Origin: Seriola aureovittata
Lineage: Eukaryota > Chordata > Actinopteri > Carangiformes > Carangidae
Direction of reading: 5' to 3'
Length of the DNA stretch: 64,000 bases
Assembly (NCBI RefSeq): GCF_021018895.1
Contig: NC_079387.1
Coordinates: 6,048,083 to 6,112,082 of the forward strand
The translations under genes and the position numbers were made by a program. Positions 37,613 through 48,711 of the stretch are shown one piece after another (the stretch's first letter is position 1; every line of letters starts with the position of its first letter). The notes under the pieces are model-generated. The model was not told the DNA's origin. It worked only from the letters and a program-made list of their open reading frames with translations, and did not search any database.

Positions 37613-37729
37613 CTGCTCCAAAATCCTGCGGTACCTCCGCGTGGCTTGTTCGACTAAATCCCGGACGGTCCATCCAGCTTTACAGGGAACCACCACCGCG
37701 GTGTCGGCGAAAGTTACTGTAACTTTCAT
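37613..37729 (-). CDS. pard3b: pard3b coding exon 1 (start codon, first part of CR1 domain)
   Basis: Thirty-nine codons run from the ATG at 37729-37727 to CAG at 37615-37613, followed directly by the donor GTAAAC. The peptide begins MKVTVTFADTAVVVPCKAGW and ends ATRRYRRILEQ, matching the opening of PAR-3 CR1: a first beta strand MKVTV, the VVVPC strand and a helix ending in RRY. CR1 is a PB1-like domain that self-associates head to tail and drives clustering of PAR-3 at the membrane. The start is chosen because all family members begin MKVTV. Context before the ATG is TTGGT, with G at -3. Immediately upstream, a pyrimidine tract and TTACAG at 37740-37735 look like a splice acceptor, so this exon may begin at 37734 and the 5' leader may be spliced. 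Odd point: residues 8-11 are A-D-T-A, where mammalian proteins have G-R-T plus R or G. Confidence 0.9.
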
Positions 37730-37734
37730 ACCAA

Positions 37735-37991
37735 CTGTAAATTGAAAGAATTTATGCGATCAGTTAAGAAGTTAATCCAAGTTTTGGTAGTCTCTCTACC
37801 GGGAGTTGCTCCCTGTGAGAAGAAAGTGGCACCTGTCTGTCGAAACTGGAGCAACAGGTGTCTCAGGTCAGGATGAAAATACGCTGAAGTCACTTGTCCT
37901 CTTTCACCGAGACAAACAGTTGAATTAATCCCCAGAGCACATATTGTTTTCAGCCGAGCCGCCAGGGAAGTTGGTGGAAAATGGCACTTAC
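37735..37991 (-). other. candidate 5' UTR intron of pard3b
   Basis: This interval is bounded by GTAAGT at the 5' end and a TTTCAATTTACAG acceptor at the 3' end on the minus strand. It contains several stop codons and a very short open frame, and no coding similarity. If unspliced it would be part of the 5' leader. Confidence 0.3.
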
Positions 37992-38110
37992 GGACGCAGA
38001 GTATGACTTTGTGTCATGTTGAGCTGTCCGCTGATACACCCAAACAAAACAAACTGAGAGAGGAACCCGGAAGAAATCACAGCGACTCCGGCTCTCCAGG
38101 AAATTACATT
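37992..38110 (-). promoter_or_regulatory. pard3b: candidate pard3b first (non-coding) exon and promoter
   Basis: On the minus strand a perfect donor, GTAAGT, sits at 37991-37986. It could splice to the acceptor at 37736-37735, five bases before the start codon, removing a 257-nt intron. Upstream of the donor is a less AT-rich stretch with an ETS-type core (CCGGAAGA on the plus strand, about 38067-38074) and a CpG-containing segment, consistent with a TATA-less start region. A CCAAT box in minus-strand sense (plus ATTGG, 38216-38220) lies further upstream. The transcription start was not determined. The alternative is that the leader runs unspliced from this area into exon 1. Confidence 0.35.
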
Positions 38111-39149
38111 CCCACTGACACACCAACCACTCTCATAGTACTTTGTTTTACTACCTTTAATGTGTATTTCATTATTTATTCGTATTCAAAACAGTTCCCA
38201 GAGTTCCTTATGATTGGTATAGTTTTAATAGTTCTCAAATGAGCAACAATAATAAAAAAAAAACTAAACTAAAATACATATTCCTCAGTTTTTCTGTCTG
38301 CCTTCACCTTTAAGTCTCTTCTTTATGGTGATTATATTTTTTATATTTTATATAAACTTAATATACACATTACAATTCATTTTACACTCATTTTTACAAA
38401 ATATATATATATTAAAAAAAAATAGCAACATCCAGAAAAAGAATACAAAAAGTGGCAAAAGTGACACAGTTTGACAAAATTAAAGACCAATGCTACTTTG
38501 AGCTGTTTTGTCATTGTTTGACTCAGTGAATATTACCTGTTTTTGATACCTTAGACATGTTATTGCAGTTGAGCTCATCATTTTTATGTTGTAAGAAATG
38601 AATCTGTAAGAATAACTCCTACACAGCTTATAATAATTATAATATATCTTTATTCAATACTGTGCTTCAAGGATGAAAATATTACTTTTACTATTAATAC
38701 TTTATTGTTGATAATTTACATACTTAAGAAATATGTTGGATGAAGGACTTACTTGTAATGGAGTGTTTTTATATTGTAGTTTTAATTAAGTAAAGGGGAT
38801 GAATACCTACTCTCACACCTCTGGTTAATCCGATTGGATCATATTGGAGATGGTAGGATTTTATCTGACAGGATTGGATCCAAAATCACATTGTTAATGG
38901 GAAATATGTATTAGAGTCCTGTAGTTTCTTTTAACCTGATTGACCCTTTTCCCTTTACTCCTGTTAAGTCATATTATTTTATAGGATAAACAGAAGGACG
39001 ATGAGGTAAACTGTCCACATGCATTTACAGAGAGATACATTAGCCTAACTACCTCCCTACTCCAATCCCCCAACACACACACACAGGCCACCACACCTCT
39101 ACTCACACAGACATCACACATACTAATTACCTAATCGTTATTGTCTGTC

Positions 39150-39430
39150 ATTTTATGTCATTAGGTGTGTTGTGAAATTGCCTTTATGGATATTAATGGC
39201 AGCTGACACGCTCCCGTGCCTTATTCTCGGGCATTGTTTGGTTTTGCTCTCGGGAATTTTCTCCCCATCAAATCAGAAAGCCACAACGGCAGATGGATTC
39301 ATAATTGGGACAAGCAATTATTTCCGCTGCCACTGTAATTCATCCGAAATGTATGGAACGGAACAATGATGGGCTGACAGCTTCTTTTGCCTCTTGTTTC
39401 ATCTCACTCCTCTCATACCCAATAAACAAG
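39150..39430. promoter_or_regulatory. CNE-like block P, about 1.1 kb upstream of the pard3b promoter
   Basis: Unique sequence with GATATTAATGGCAGCTGAC, TTCATAATTGGGACAAGC, CAATTATTTCCGCTGCC and GTAATTCATCCG. A perfect plus-strand splice donor, AAG|GTGAGTAT, lies at its right end (39428-39437). It could be an enhancer or part of a divergent non-coding transcript. Confidence 0.4.
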
Positions 39431-41433
39431 GTGAGTATTTTTGAGGGAATTTTTTTGGGGGGGGGGACAGAGAGATGGAAAAGGACAAAGAAATGATCCC
39501 TAATTAGGAAATCCTACAGTGGCTGCTTCTTGGGCTCTGATTTTTAAGACAGAACATAATTTCATACCTGGTTTAACACTGTGTTTGCAGAGTCATTGAC
39601 ATTGTATGATGCTGGTTATGTTCCCCAGTGTGATCATCACGGCTGCTGACTCATCGCTCTTTGTTGTTGTTGCCAGCACTTGGCTGCGGTCAGTCAGCCA
39701 GCAGTACAACATGTGTGTTTCTATGCAACATTATTCAAACCGTGTGGGGCTGGGGAAAAAGACGGCTTAGCTGTTGCCTTTGCATTTACTTTCCACACTC
39801 ACCTGTTCTCGGCTTGTTCCAGTCGCTTCCTCTGAGCTGCACTTGGCAACTTTCCTCACATCAGCAGCTTCAAGTGGCAACGTGAGATTGCTGGAAGAAA
39901 TTTTGAAAGTTTGAAGGACTTCATCACCCAGAAATCATGTTAAGTGGTGCCAGTAATGTATTCTTTAGAACAGGTGTAGAGACTGAAAAAAAATGTTTTG
40001 GATGAAGTTGGTGGATCCTAATTGTGAATATGTGAATGTGTGCCTGCTCATTGCAATCAGGATTTTTTCTTTTCTTTTTTTTTTCTTCTTGTTGCACCCA
40101 TGGAAGTTTTTCCAATTATTTTTTGGGAAATTTTACCTTTACACAGGAAATGCAGCAGAAACCAAACCAGATACATTGTGGTTATAAATCCCAACCACCA
40201 GGCCATCAGATGCCCTGACCCATATGTTCGTGGAGGATCATTCATGAGCTTGGTGATGGTTAGGTTTTCCAGAGCTTTTGACCGCATCACACAGCAACTG
40301 GCTCGGGTCATGTGATGACCTGAGTTGTGTGAGGTGAGATCATAGCTGCTAAAATATAGTGTTTTGCACCAAGTATGAATGACTGACAATGTTTCTGTTG
40401 GCAGGTTTAGTTCTGGTGTTCTCGGACAGCTGCTGTTGTCCAGAAAAAAGCGTAAGTGATGCTTGAGTTCCGCCTATTTTACCACAGATATGTATTAAAA
40501 TGCTTTTAATTCAAACATGTACACACATACTATATACACACACAGGTGCAGTAACACACTGGCTGGTACATTTCCTGTTTGTTCAAGGTGGTTGCCTGTC
40601 ACAGTTCACCTTTATGTCAAAGAGAAACAATGGAGTCTTTTGGACATGACATGACAGAGGCCTCAACATGTTTTCTCACTGTAGCATGTGAAAGAACAGA
40701 GCGATAAGATGTCACTGTCAGAAATGTCAAGTGTTGTAACACAACACACACACACACACACAGTGAAAATGAGATTTTCTCTGTCCCTATGTAAGAGAGG
40801 AGCTGCTGTCTGACAATGCCGCTCTGCAGTGTTTGCACACCAGCACTGCTGTCAGTTGTTGACTCTATGATGTCACTTCCTCTATAATAGAGGGGCATGC
40901 TCTCACCTGTACTGCTGTTGAGCAACATGTGATGTAAAAGCAGGACAAAGAGGTTTGAAAAGTGTGTTGCTGTTGTTGATCAGGATTTAAAACGCCGAGG
41001 CTGACAGTCATCCTTGGGCTCAAATGCTTCTACAAGTGCATACTGTGTAACGGTCTATCAAAGCTTTTCTTTTGAGTCTTTTCAATCTTATCCCCGTCTG
41101 GAAGTGAGGCATGCTACCCAAAGTGTTGGCCATCAATAAAAGCCCAGTGATGGTTTTTGTTGTTTTGTTCGTCTCTCTGAGTGCAATTTACAGGGTTGGG
41201 TTGTCTGGGTCGATAGCCGTGTTGATTTGCTTTCAGTCTTCAAGCAGTGCCCCTTTTCTAAAGAGCAAAATTGACATGTTCTCAGCGGCAATGCCACCAC
41301 CCCTGTGTTTTAGCTCAGTGTGAGAGTGAAGCCGGTCAATAGCTGAGACTTGCTTCACTTCCTGCTGCGCTGCTTACAATTACAGGCCTTGAATCAGTAG
41401 CAAGGATTACTCATATAAACCTGCTCTCGCTCT

Positions 41434-41460
41434 GTGTGTGTGTGTGTGTGTGTGTGTGTT
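41434..41460. repeat. (TG)n microsatellite
   Basis: Short TG run. Confidence 0.9.
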
Positions 41461-41479
41461 TGTGTAGCTGCGCAAGTAG

Positions 41480-41725
41480 GGCAGTGAGATAGTGTTCGCA
41501 ATCACAAAATATGACTTTCATTCAGCATGAGGATTTCATTTCAGACCTCAGGTATAATATTCATGCTGCAAAATTGCATTTCTTTTGTGCGCGGCTGCTG
41601 AAAAGCTCCAGTCGAATAGCTAAAGGCGCTCGCCTGTGAATTACAAGTTGCCCAAATTGTCTGGAATTATGACAGTTATTCAGAGCAACACAGCTATCAT
41701 CAGGCACCATGATCTATGGACACAC
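41480..41725. promoter_or_regulatory. CNE-like block Q
   Basis: Unique sequence holds an 8-bp inverted pair, CAGCATGA (41523-41530) and TCATGCTG (41561-41568), then TGCAA-AA-TTGCA (41567-41578, C/EBP-like) and GTGAATTACAAG. There is no simple repeat until the flanking (TG)n tract. Confidence 0.4.
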
Positions 41726-42967
41726 AGGGATGCATATTCTACTTGGAGCTTAGTACACTTCTACAAGTTAGGGGGATCTTTGTGAAGCACTGCTGGCAGT
41801 CCACTTCCTTTTTGGATTTTTTTAAAAGACTGCAGGTACAGTAAAAGCAGAAGTGTGCAGAATAGTAAAAGTAAGAGGAAGAGGAAGTTGGAGACTTTGA
41901 TGTTCTTCAATCCTATAAACCAACATGGTGAGCATGCACTATGGTGTATTTCCAGCTCAGACATCCTCGGTATCTAAGTCTAAATGTGGAAACTGTTTGT
42001 AATGCAGAGAGATAATCACCTCTATCCTCACTTTCAATGGAATTTGTCTGGAGCCTGCTGGAAGTTTAATCTTGAACCTCTCTCTTATTGGACGAGTGAC
42101 CTCGGAAATACTCAGCTGTCTGTGTTAACCCCAGCCGAAAATCAGGGCCCACTGCCAGGTCGGACTCTGTTCATATCAGTTCAGCTGAGTGTTTAACCTG
42201 TGTGGAGCAATCTGCCAACACAGGGTCCAACAATAGGGATTTTAAAAGGAAAACTCCACTGTAAGATGCTCTGACACCTTTAGATATCATCAATTCGTGG
42301 TGTTAAGTGCATTTCATGAGTGCCTCAGTCAGACTGGCTCATCCATACTTCAGAATTCCTTGGATGCGTCCAGAGAGGGGAATATGGAATTGCAGCAGGC
42401 CAGTGTAATAGCCACAACACAGACTAATAGCAGAGTTTTTCTAGCTGAGAAATCCAAGAGCAGCGACACTCATTCAAATGCAACATTTTAAGTCCAAGCT
42501 TACCCTGCATGATTTATATAGCACTCGAAAGCATCCCACAGGATCTTTTATGAAACCTTCTCACGTAGAATTTCAACCTTTTACATGAAAGGACCTTCAG
42601 TGTGAGATAAAGTCAAAACAACTGAGAAAAGCTTATCAGGTTTTAATTTGTAGAGTACAGTCCGACTCTGTCACATTCACAATGAAATGTTTGGAAAGTC
42701 AATAGAAAGACAGGAACCAAACAAAATGTACATTGTAGGTCATATTGTGATTTTATGTAAAAAATTGTATAGATTCCTCATGATGCTGTCAAACCAGGAA
42801 GTCCTATTCTACTGTTTTACACATTGACAGCCCTTCAGAATAAGAGCCGCAGTAAGACCCCACTGTTTTCCCAAAATGTAAACATGTAATCCTTTGCATG
42901 CTGTACAAGTTCAGCTGCATGTCACCGTCCCTTCAACACATTAGAAACATCTGTGATCTAACTGCTG

Positions 42968-43009
42968 GTGTGTGTGTGTGTGTGAGTGTGAGTGTGAGTG
43001 TGTGTGTGT
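42968..43009. repeat. (TG)n(AGTGTG)n microsatellite
   Basis: TG run with GAGTGT interruptions. Confidence 0.9.
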
Positions 43010-43379
43010 GCGGGTGTATGACATTTTTTGGAGTGTGTATAGAAAGTCCTCGGGTGTTAAATGCCATGCAGATATTTGAAGAAATGCATCCTTTTCTGTG
43101 ATCAAACACTCCAGGAAAGCTGCTGCTGAAGTGCCAGGGGCTGGCTGAATGTATCCTGTTACGCAAGCGGATGAGCACAGTTTTCTGTTAATCATTTACT
43201 TTTGGAGCATCTCCATTGGCAAGAAACCAGGAGCGAGTTATTAGATCATCAGCAGCATTAAAGATCATGGAGCAGGTTACGAAGGAAGAAAATGAGGCTA
43301 CAGGTGATCGCAGTCAGAGGTAGGATGTGGATTTGTCGATTACATCTACACGTCTGCACATATTTTCACACTCTTTTCA

Positions 43380-43560
43380 CAGAAGAAACATATTTTCTCA
43401 CTTTTCTCAGCGAGGAAGCCGCAGAGGAGAAGTCATTCCATCTCCGACTGTTGCACACGCCTAATTAGACTAATTAGATTTTTCTCAGCTGAAGACTGGA
43501 GTTTAACAAGACGCAACTCTTGCCCTTTGCACCATGCTCCTTGATGGGTGAGAATGAGAC
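43380..43560. promoter_or_regulatory. CNE-like block R with tandem CTAATTAG
   Basis: Two abutting copies of CTAATTAGA (43461-43469 and 43470-43478) sit in low-repeat sequence (CCATCTCCGACTG before, TTTTTCTCAGCTGAAGAC after). CTAATTAG is a palindromic homeodomain-type site. Confidence 0.45.
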
Positions 43561-43619
43561 CTTATATTCAGTAGACAGGTAACACATCACACACTCTCTC
43601 GCACACACACACATCCCTT

Positions 43620-43960
43620 AATGGATCAAATTAGCGCTCTGGCACATAAACCCTGTTTTCCGCCCGTTCTTTCACCCCCTCACTTGTTCTCAGTGCGTTT
43701 TCTTCTCCTTTTCTTCCTCGTTCCTTCTGTCTGAGACAGTAGCTGGGTAATTAAAATCTACATTGAGACAAAAGTTGCTTTAATTTAAGTTCATTATACC
43801 ATGCCAGTCTCTGGCTTCGCGGGAGATCTTTTTTAGAAATCCACTGCCTTGAAACCATGGCAACTGCCGCATAACCTAATTTTCCGCCTAATCGCAGCGA
43901 GAGAGACTGCTGAACATTGATTTGGACAATTATGGGGCTACATTTGCAACAAAAGCAAAC
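43620..43960. promoter_or_regulatory. CNE-like block S
   Basis: Unique sequence with ATCAAATTAGCGCTCTGG, GGGTAATTAAAATC, GCTTTAATTTAAG, CATAACCTAATTTTCCG, CCTAATCGCAGCG and GACAATTATGGGGC; the pyrimidine-rich interval 43690-43735 is simpler. Confidence 0.4.
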
Positions 43961-44611
43961 AAGGCAGAGGCAATGGTTGGGAAAGGTGAAGTGGGGAGGG
44001 GGGCCGAGTGAGACTTAAGTGCTTACAGGGGAAATGAAAGACAGAGCAGAGGAGTGGGAGTATAGCATTGGTGAGGCTACATATCTAAATAGTGTAATGG
44101 CTCTAAAATGGCACCTTTTTCCTCTGTCTGCAGGTCGTAAATGTCCCAGTGATGTCGTTCTTTTCAATCTGACTGACGTCTTGTGGCTCATGTACGCCGC
44201 ACTGCCTTATGGACTTATCTTCTGTGCTTATTCAACCCAGTAATTTGACCGGGAACACATATCTATTTACGACGGAAACCACTACATTTTCACTGGCTCT
44301 CTCCATGATCACCTCCTCCTGTAGAACCAGAATTACATACTGTCGTTTTATGTTGTTCTGCTTCTAAACGGTCACTTCATCCAAATCACTGACTGCAAGA
44401 GGTAAATAGCTGTTTCCATTTAAGCTGCTGAGGTTTTCTGCATCCTCTGCTGAGATTTCTCCTGTCATTGAAATATATGTTTGGGGACATTTTCTTAGAC
44501 GAAAAAAACAAACCTTGATTTGAGCCCTATGGAGCTCTGTGTTAGTTTGCTCTGCTGGAGTGCAGTGACTTGCTATCGTAAAGTGACGAGACAGTCAGCA
44601 CTGGCGTCTTG

Positions 44612-44720
44612 GCAGGTAAAGGAATGAAGTTTGACACCAAACTCCAAACATTTCTTCTAAACAGCTAAATGCTAATGTTGGTTATTTATCGATGGCAAAA
44701 CTTACATATAGCTCCTTTAA
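44612..44720 (+). repeat. interspersed repeat copy 1
   Basis: It shares with 59869-60003 the words AAAGGAATGAA, TTTCTTCTA, AACAGCTA and a 26-bp end differing at one base (44695-44720 versus 59976-60001). This is evidence of a dispersed family; class unknown, non-coding. Confidence 0.7.
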
Positions 44721-45689
44721 TATTAGGCAGCTTAAACATTAGTTGGTGTGCCTGGTTAAAAAGGCCTGTATCCTGCTCAAACATGCCATGAGTGATGGTA
44801 GGCTCACACACTGCTAGTGTGTAAGGTGCAATATGTCACATTTTAGTCTGACAGCCACTGGATACGAATTCACATTTCCAAAATCGTCTTTCCTTAAAGC
44901 GTGTGCCCTGTTGGTATATCAGGTGTCGTTTTTTCACTTATTCATATACATGCATTACTATGACTACTTTCTAATATGAATTAGTCATTTGAAATTTGAA
45001 TGAAAATGAATAATTATTGTATGGAATTTGTACAAAGTCCAGTCCTTGTTTACAGAAATTAAATTCTGTTGGGACGGTGGTAGATTTTCAGATAGAACAG
45101 AAACTATCTGCATGGCTACATGCTGCTAGAGGTAAATGAGAAAATATGTGACCTTTAAACTTGGCCAGTTGGACTGTTTGCCCATGACAAAGGCCTCAAG
45201 CTCTGCCCAGCAACACCACTGCATGCCAAACAACTTGGATTTTATTAGAAGCGGGAGGGGCAGTTTGATTGGTTGAAACCTCAGAGGACAAAGGTCAGAG
45301 AGTCAAAAAGTTGAGAAAGGCTTTACTGTAATAACACCACCTCATTATGGGGTATCATTACCTTCTCAACAGGGTCAGATGTTTGTTTTGGCTGACCTGC
45401 CTTCAAAGAGACGCGGTCGAGTTGCGTCGCTGTTACGTGACCCCGCTCAAATTGTGTGGATTCTGGGTAATGGTGATTATGACTGGACTCATACTGAGAA
45501 GAACATGTTGCGGTTAAGTCAGCGGAGGAGAGAGAAAGAGGCATTAAACTGAGACACACTGAGCTGCTGTGTTGTGCTTGTGCATGCATGCATGTCCACT
45601 GGTTCTTTTCTGTGGGCGTAGGTGCATGAGGGGACCCGTCATCTCAACTCTTCCCTGCATGTGCTGGCTGTGATGGGAAGCCTAATGAC

Positions 45690-45785
45690 AATCCATCGAC
45701 CAAACACACTCAATTAAGTTATGCAAATGCACTAATTGCAAATGCACAGTGGTCCTGCCTCATCACTTAACCCTCAGTAACCTGT
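45690..45785. promoter_or_regulatory. CNE-like block T with tandem POU-like octamers
   Basis: Contains ATGCAAAT (45721-45728) and TTGCAAAT (45736-45743) inside an exact 11-bp direct repeat spaced by TAAT, plus TCAATTAAG just upstream. Confidence 0.4.
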
Positions 45786-45959
45786 TTAAAGGTTTCTATA
45801 CCAGCCTACAGTTTGCCTGGCAGGATGGATTTATCTCTGGCATTCAATAGTGGATGAATAGAGGGTGGGTTTGGGTGGGAAGGAGAGTGTGGGAAAGGAG
45901 GAGGGAGTGGGTGTGTTTCTGCATGTACATGTGCAGGGGCAAAGAAGAAAAGGGAGATC

Positions 45960-46130
45960 AAAATTGCCCCTCTGCCAATCAAAAAACCCAATTATCATTC
46001 TCAATCAGCACTAGAAAGACACAAAGAGCCGCTCTCATACAATGGATCAGTGGTCTAGACCAGAACAATTACTGCATAATTAGTTCATCAGACGATCCCA
46101 GATTGATCCAACTTTGATTTGCATGCAGAA
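45960..46130. promoter_or_regulatory. CNE-like block U
   Basis: Unique sequence with TGCCAATCAAAAAACCC, CAATTATCATTCTCAATCAG, GCATAATTAGTTCATC and TTGATTTGCATGCAG. Confidence 0.35.
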
Positions 46131-46865
46131 TTGGGTCGGAGAAAAGCCCGGCTTTGAGCATCCGCAAGATGTTCCCATCAAGCCGACTGAAGCTCAGGCT
46201 GTGCTGGAAATGAGAAATGGGTATAAGTGTCCGAGAGAGGAGCAGTTAAACAAAGCAAAAATGACATAGTGAGAAAAATGTCTTGGTCGAAAAATTGAGC
46301 TTCATCACCCTGTTACACAGGTTATTGGAACTTTTGCACTGCTTTGTACTTTCGGGGGGAAGATGGAGGATCGGGGAGAAGAGAAATTACTTTTGTATTC
46401 CTCCAGCTAGCACAGTATGGAGTGATGAAGCTCTTTTTAACCAAAATGCCCCCAATTTGAATCTTTCTCCATAAGTGAAGATTTTTGGTGATGAGGGTGT
46501 CACTCCTGTCATTACAGAGCAGACTCGCTGCAGTGCATGATTGCGAGACGGAAGCTGTTATTCACTTGACCAGCCTGGACCTGATTCTGTAACGGGGAGG
46601 CACTCGGCAGGGTGAAAAGAAATCCCCCCACCCACCTCCCCGCCTCTGATCAATGACAAGGAGAAGGTGGAAGGGGGAGAAAGTGGTCTGAACTTGTCAC
46701 AAGGAAAGCCTCACGCTGGGTTTTCTTTCAAAATCCAGGCTCGATCAGTTTCTGGGAGAGAAAAGGCGCCCTGCTTTCTGCAGACTGTGAATAGGCTGTG
46801 ATTGCCTGTGATACAAAGGAACAGGGGTACAGGTAATGACTGTGTGGTTTTTGACAGACGCCACC

Positions 46866-46886
46866 CAGCAGCAGCAGCAGCAGCAG
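46866..46886. repeat. (CAG)7 trinucleotide repeat
   Basis: Seven perfect CAG units, not in a recognised coding frame. Confidence 0.95.
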
Positions 46887-48114
46887 CTACATCGCTAGAT
46901 GCTCCACCATTTGATTTGGGATAATTGTTGCTATGGAGACTGTACTGTTTGATTGGCGCCCTGCTTTTTGGGGAGGGGGAGTGGATTTACAGTATTTTCC
47001 TGACTCTGAGGGAAGTATTATTTATTACCAAAGGGGGCTCATACCCTGTGAACCTTCTGTAGCGGAGCAGAAGTGAATCTAAAATGAACATACTGATTCA
47101 ATTTAAAGGGGAATTTGTCTTTTTGATATCTTTTCATGTTTTTGCAAATAATCTGGGTCAGGGAGCTTTTATTAAAACCCAAAGCGACTGACAGACACAG
47201 AGGTCCTCTGTATTTTGGGGACAGGGAGATAGAAATTACCTTAATATACTACGTTTTTTTTTTGTAAATGTATTCTGAAGGAAATTCGTGTGTCCTACAG
47301 AGATGTTTTGTTTTACTAAAAGGGAAAAGGAGAGATTGTGTTTTTTGATAAATAATAAAAAAGTAAACCTGTGTTGTCTTGTGCTTCAATTTAGTATTGA
47401 CACTTTGAATATTTCACCAGTTTTTTGACCGTGATTTCTCCATAACCTTAACTTCAGGAAAGTGCCCAGACACAACCCCATAAAAACATGACTCATGCTT
47501 CAGTTGCTATGAGGAGACACAGTAGGGGGAAAAAAACAAAATACATTTGACCATTTAGACTGGATATATTTAAATATGACCTTATTTAGGCTGATAAAAA
47601 ATAAAATAAGTGGATAAAGGATTCAGCATTTCTCCTGCAGGATTTCTCTCTCAGCAGCGTGGAGGGGGCTTTGAAACACTTAGACCTTCATGTTGGGAGA
47701 TCAAATTTAACAACCAGATAAATAAAATGTGAGAAGAAAAATTCCAATAATTTCAAAAAATGGGGGCATCTGGGGGGACTTATAGCCTCTTTTTCTAAAG
47801 TCAAGGCCACGTGTTACCTTGTGACTATCAATTTCCTCTAATCCCAGGCACATGTATCCCCATTAATTCAATAATATACTGTCTTGTATCTCCTTTTCCC
47901 CATCTCACTAAATCCAAACTGCACTTTCCCAAGGAAATAGAATAAATATGAATGGAGTGAAGCGGTCGGAGCATGGAAATAAACTTGTGGCCCTGTTTCT
48001 CGGCGCACAGGTCGATCACGGGGCTAAGTCCAGGCTTACATCTAGACTACACCAAGGTTGAGGATGAAAGGAAGATCTATTTCTGTCCAGCTCTCCTTTG
48101 TAATTAGAGAGGAA

Positions 48115-48240
48115 TCCATACGCCGTCGTTTTTCAACCAAGTCTACAATTCTGCCCGCGCCATAATTTACTTAATTACTTGGAGACGCCTCTTTGATTCA
48201 GTCAATATCAAAAAGAGCTTTTTGGAGGAGAGGTGGGGAA
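48115..48240. promoter_or_regulatory. CNE-like block V
   Basis: Unique sequence with CGTCGTTTTTCAACC, GCGCCATAATTTAC, TTAATTACTTGGAG and CTTTGATTCAGTCAATATC. Confidence 0.35.
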
Positions 48241-48670
48241 TGATAGTAATTTTCAGGCTGTTTGGCTCCTATTCGCTGCTGTAAGGAGCACTGTTTCTGT
48301 TCTTTTTTTCCCCCTTGTGAGCAATAAACTGATTATAGATGAGAGGTTGTCAGATGAGTCTGTTGTGCTTTCTTTTACTTGACAAGAGTTATTTAAGAGT
48401 GAGGACTTCAGTAAAAGTACACTTTAAATCCCATAATAGTAGAAATAGCTAATATTGATCACGTCTTTCTGTCCGCCTAATGTCCTTCAGTTATTGTGTC
48501 GAGCTGAGACAGGTGCAATTTACTTTACCTTCATTTGATTCAAAAGGTAAATTGGAAATGAAATTCAAACAGTAGAGATAAATAGAGGAATATGATAATG
48601 TTTTTACGGAACATCAAGTTCTTGAAATTTAAAGAAAACAAGCTGAAAGTGAAATCCACCCAACCTTGCT

Positions 48671-48671
<1 letters not shown>

Positions 48672-48707
<36 letters not shown>
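48672..48707. repeat. (CA)18 microsatellite
   Basis: Uninterrupted CA run. Confidence 0.95.

Positions 48708-48711
<4 letters not shown>

Larger units (their letters stand above)
1..38110 (-). other. pard3b: pard3b gene locus, 5' part (exons 1-4 and introns; continues past left edge)
   Basis: This is the gene span inferred from four minus-strand coding exons that join in frame (117 + 102 + 175 + 107 nt = 167 codons). The product is a PAR-3 family scaffold of apical junctions. In this family an N-terminal CR1 oligomerisation domain is followed by three PDZ domains and an aPKC-binding segment; only CR1 and the following linker are in the window. I favour PARD3B over PARD3 because the start reads MKVTVTF (PARD3 has C at residue 6), because exon 2 has HHLEY rather than HRLEH, and because exon 4 has TPLLVR rather than MPLHVR, as I remember the families. 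Fish can carry duplicated pard3b genes and I cannot say which copy this is. Introns are about 7.6, 18.2 and 8.4 kb, in keeping with the very large mammalian gene. Confidence 0.85.
38111..45680. other. upstream intergenic region, proximal part
   Basis: No coding exon is supportable. The interval starts with very AT-rich DNA (38130-38780), then CNE-like blocks at 39150-39430, 41480-41725, 43380-43560 and 43620-43960. It also holds short (CA)n/(TG)n tracts and an interspersed repeat copy near 44612-44720. In mammals the region upstream of PARD3B is a large gene desert, and this fits (known for mammals, inferred here). Confidence 0.6.

Noticed and set aside
39172..39369. Plus-strand open frame starting MKLPLWILMAADT
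   Set aside because: Hydrophobic start suggests a signal peptide, but the DNA has the look of a conserved non-coding element and no further exons follow.
44019..44243. Plus-strand open frame of 74 codons ahead of the tandem repeats
   Set aside because: No domain, no paired splice sites; AT-rich flanks.
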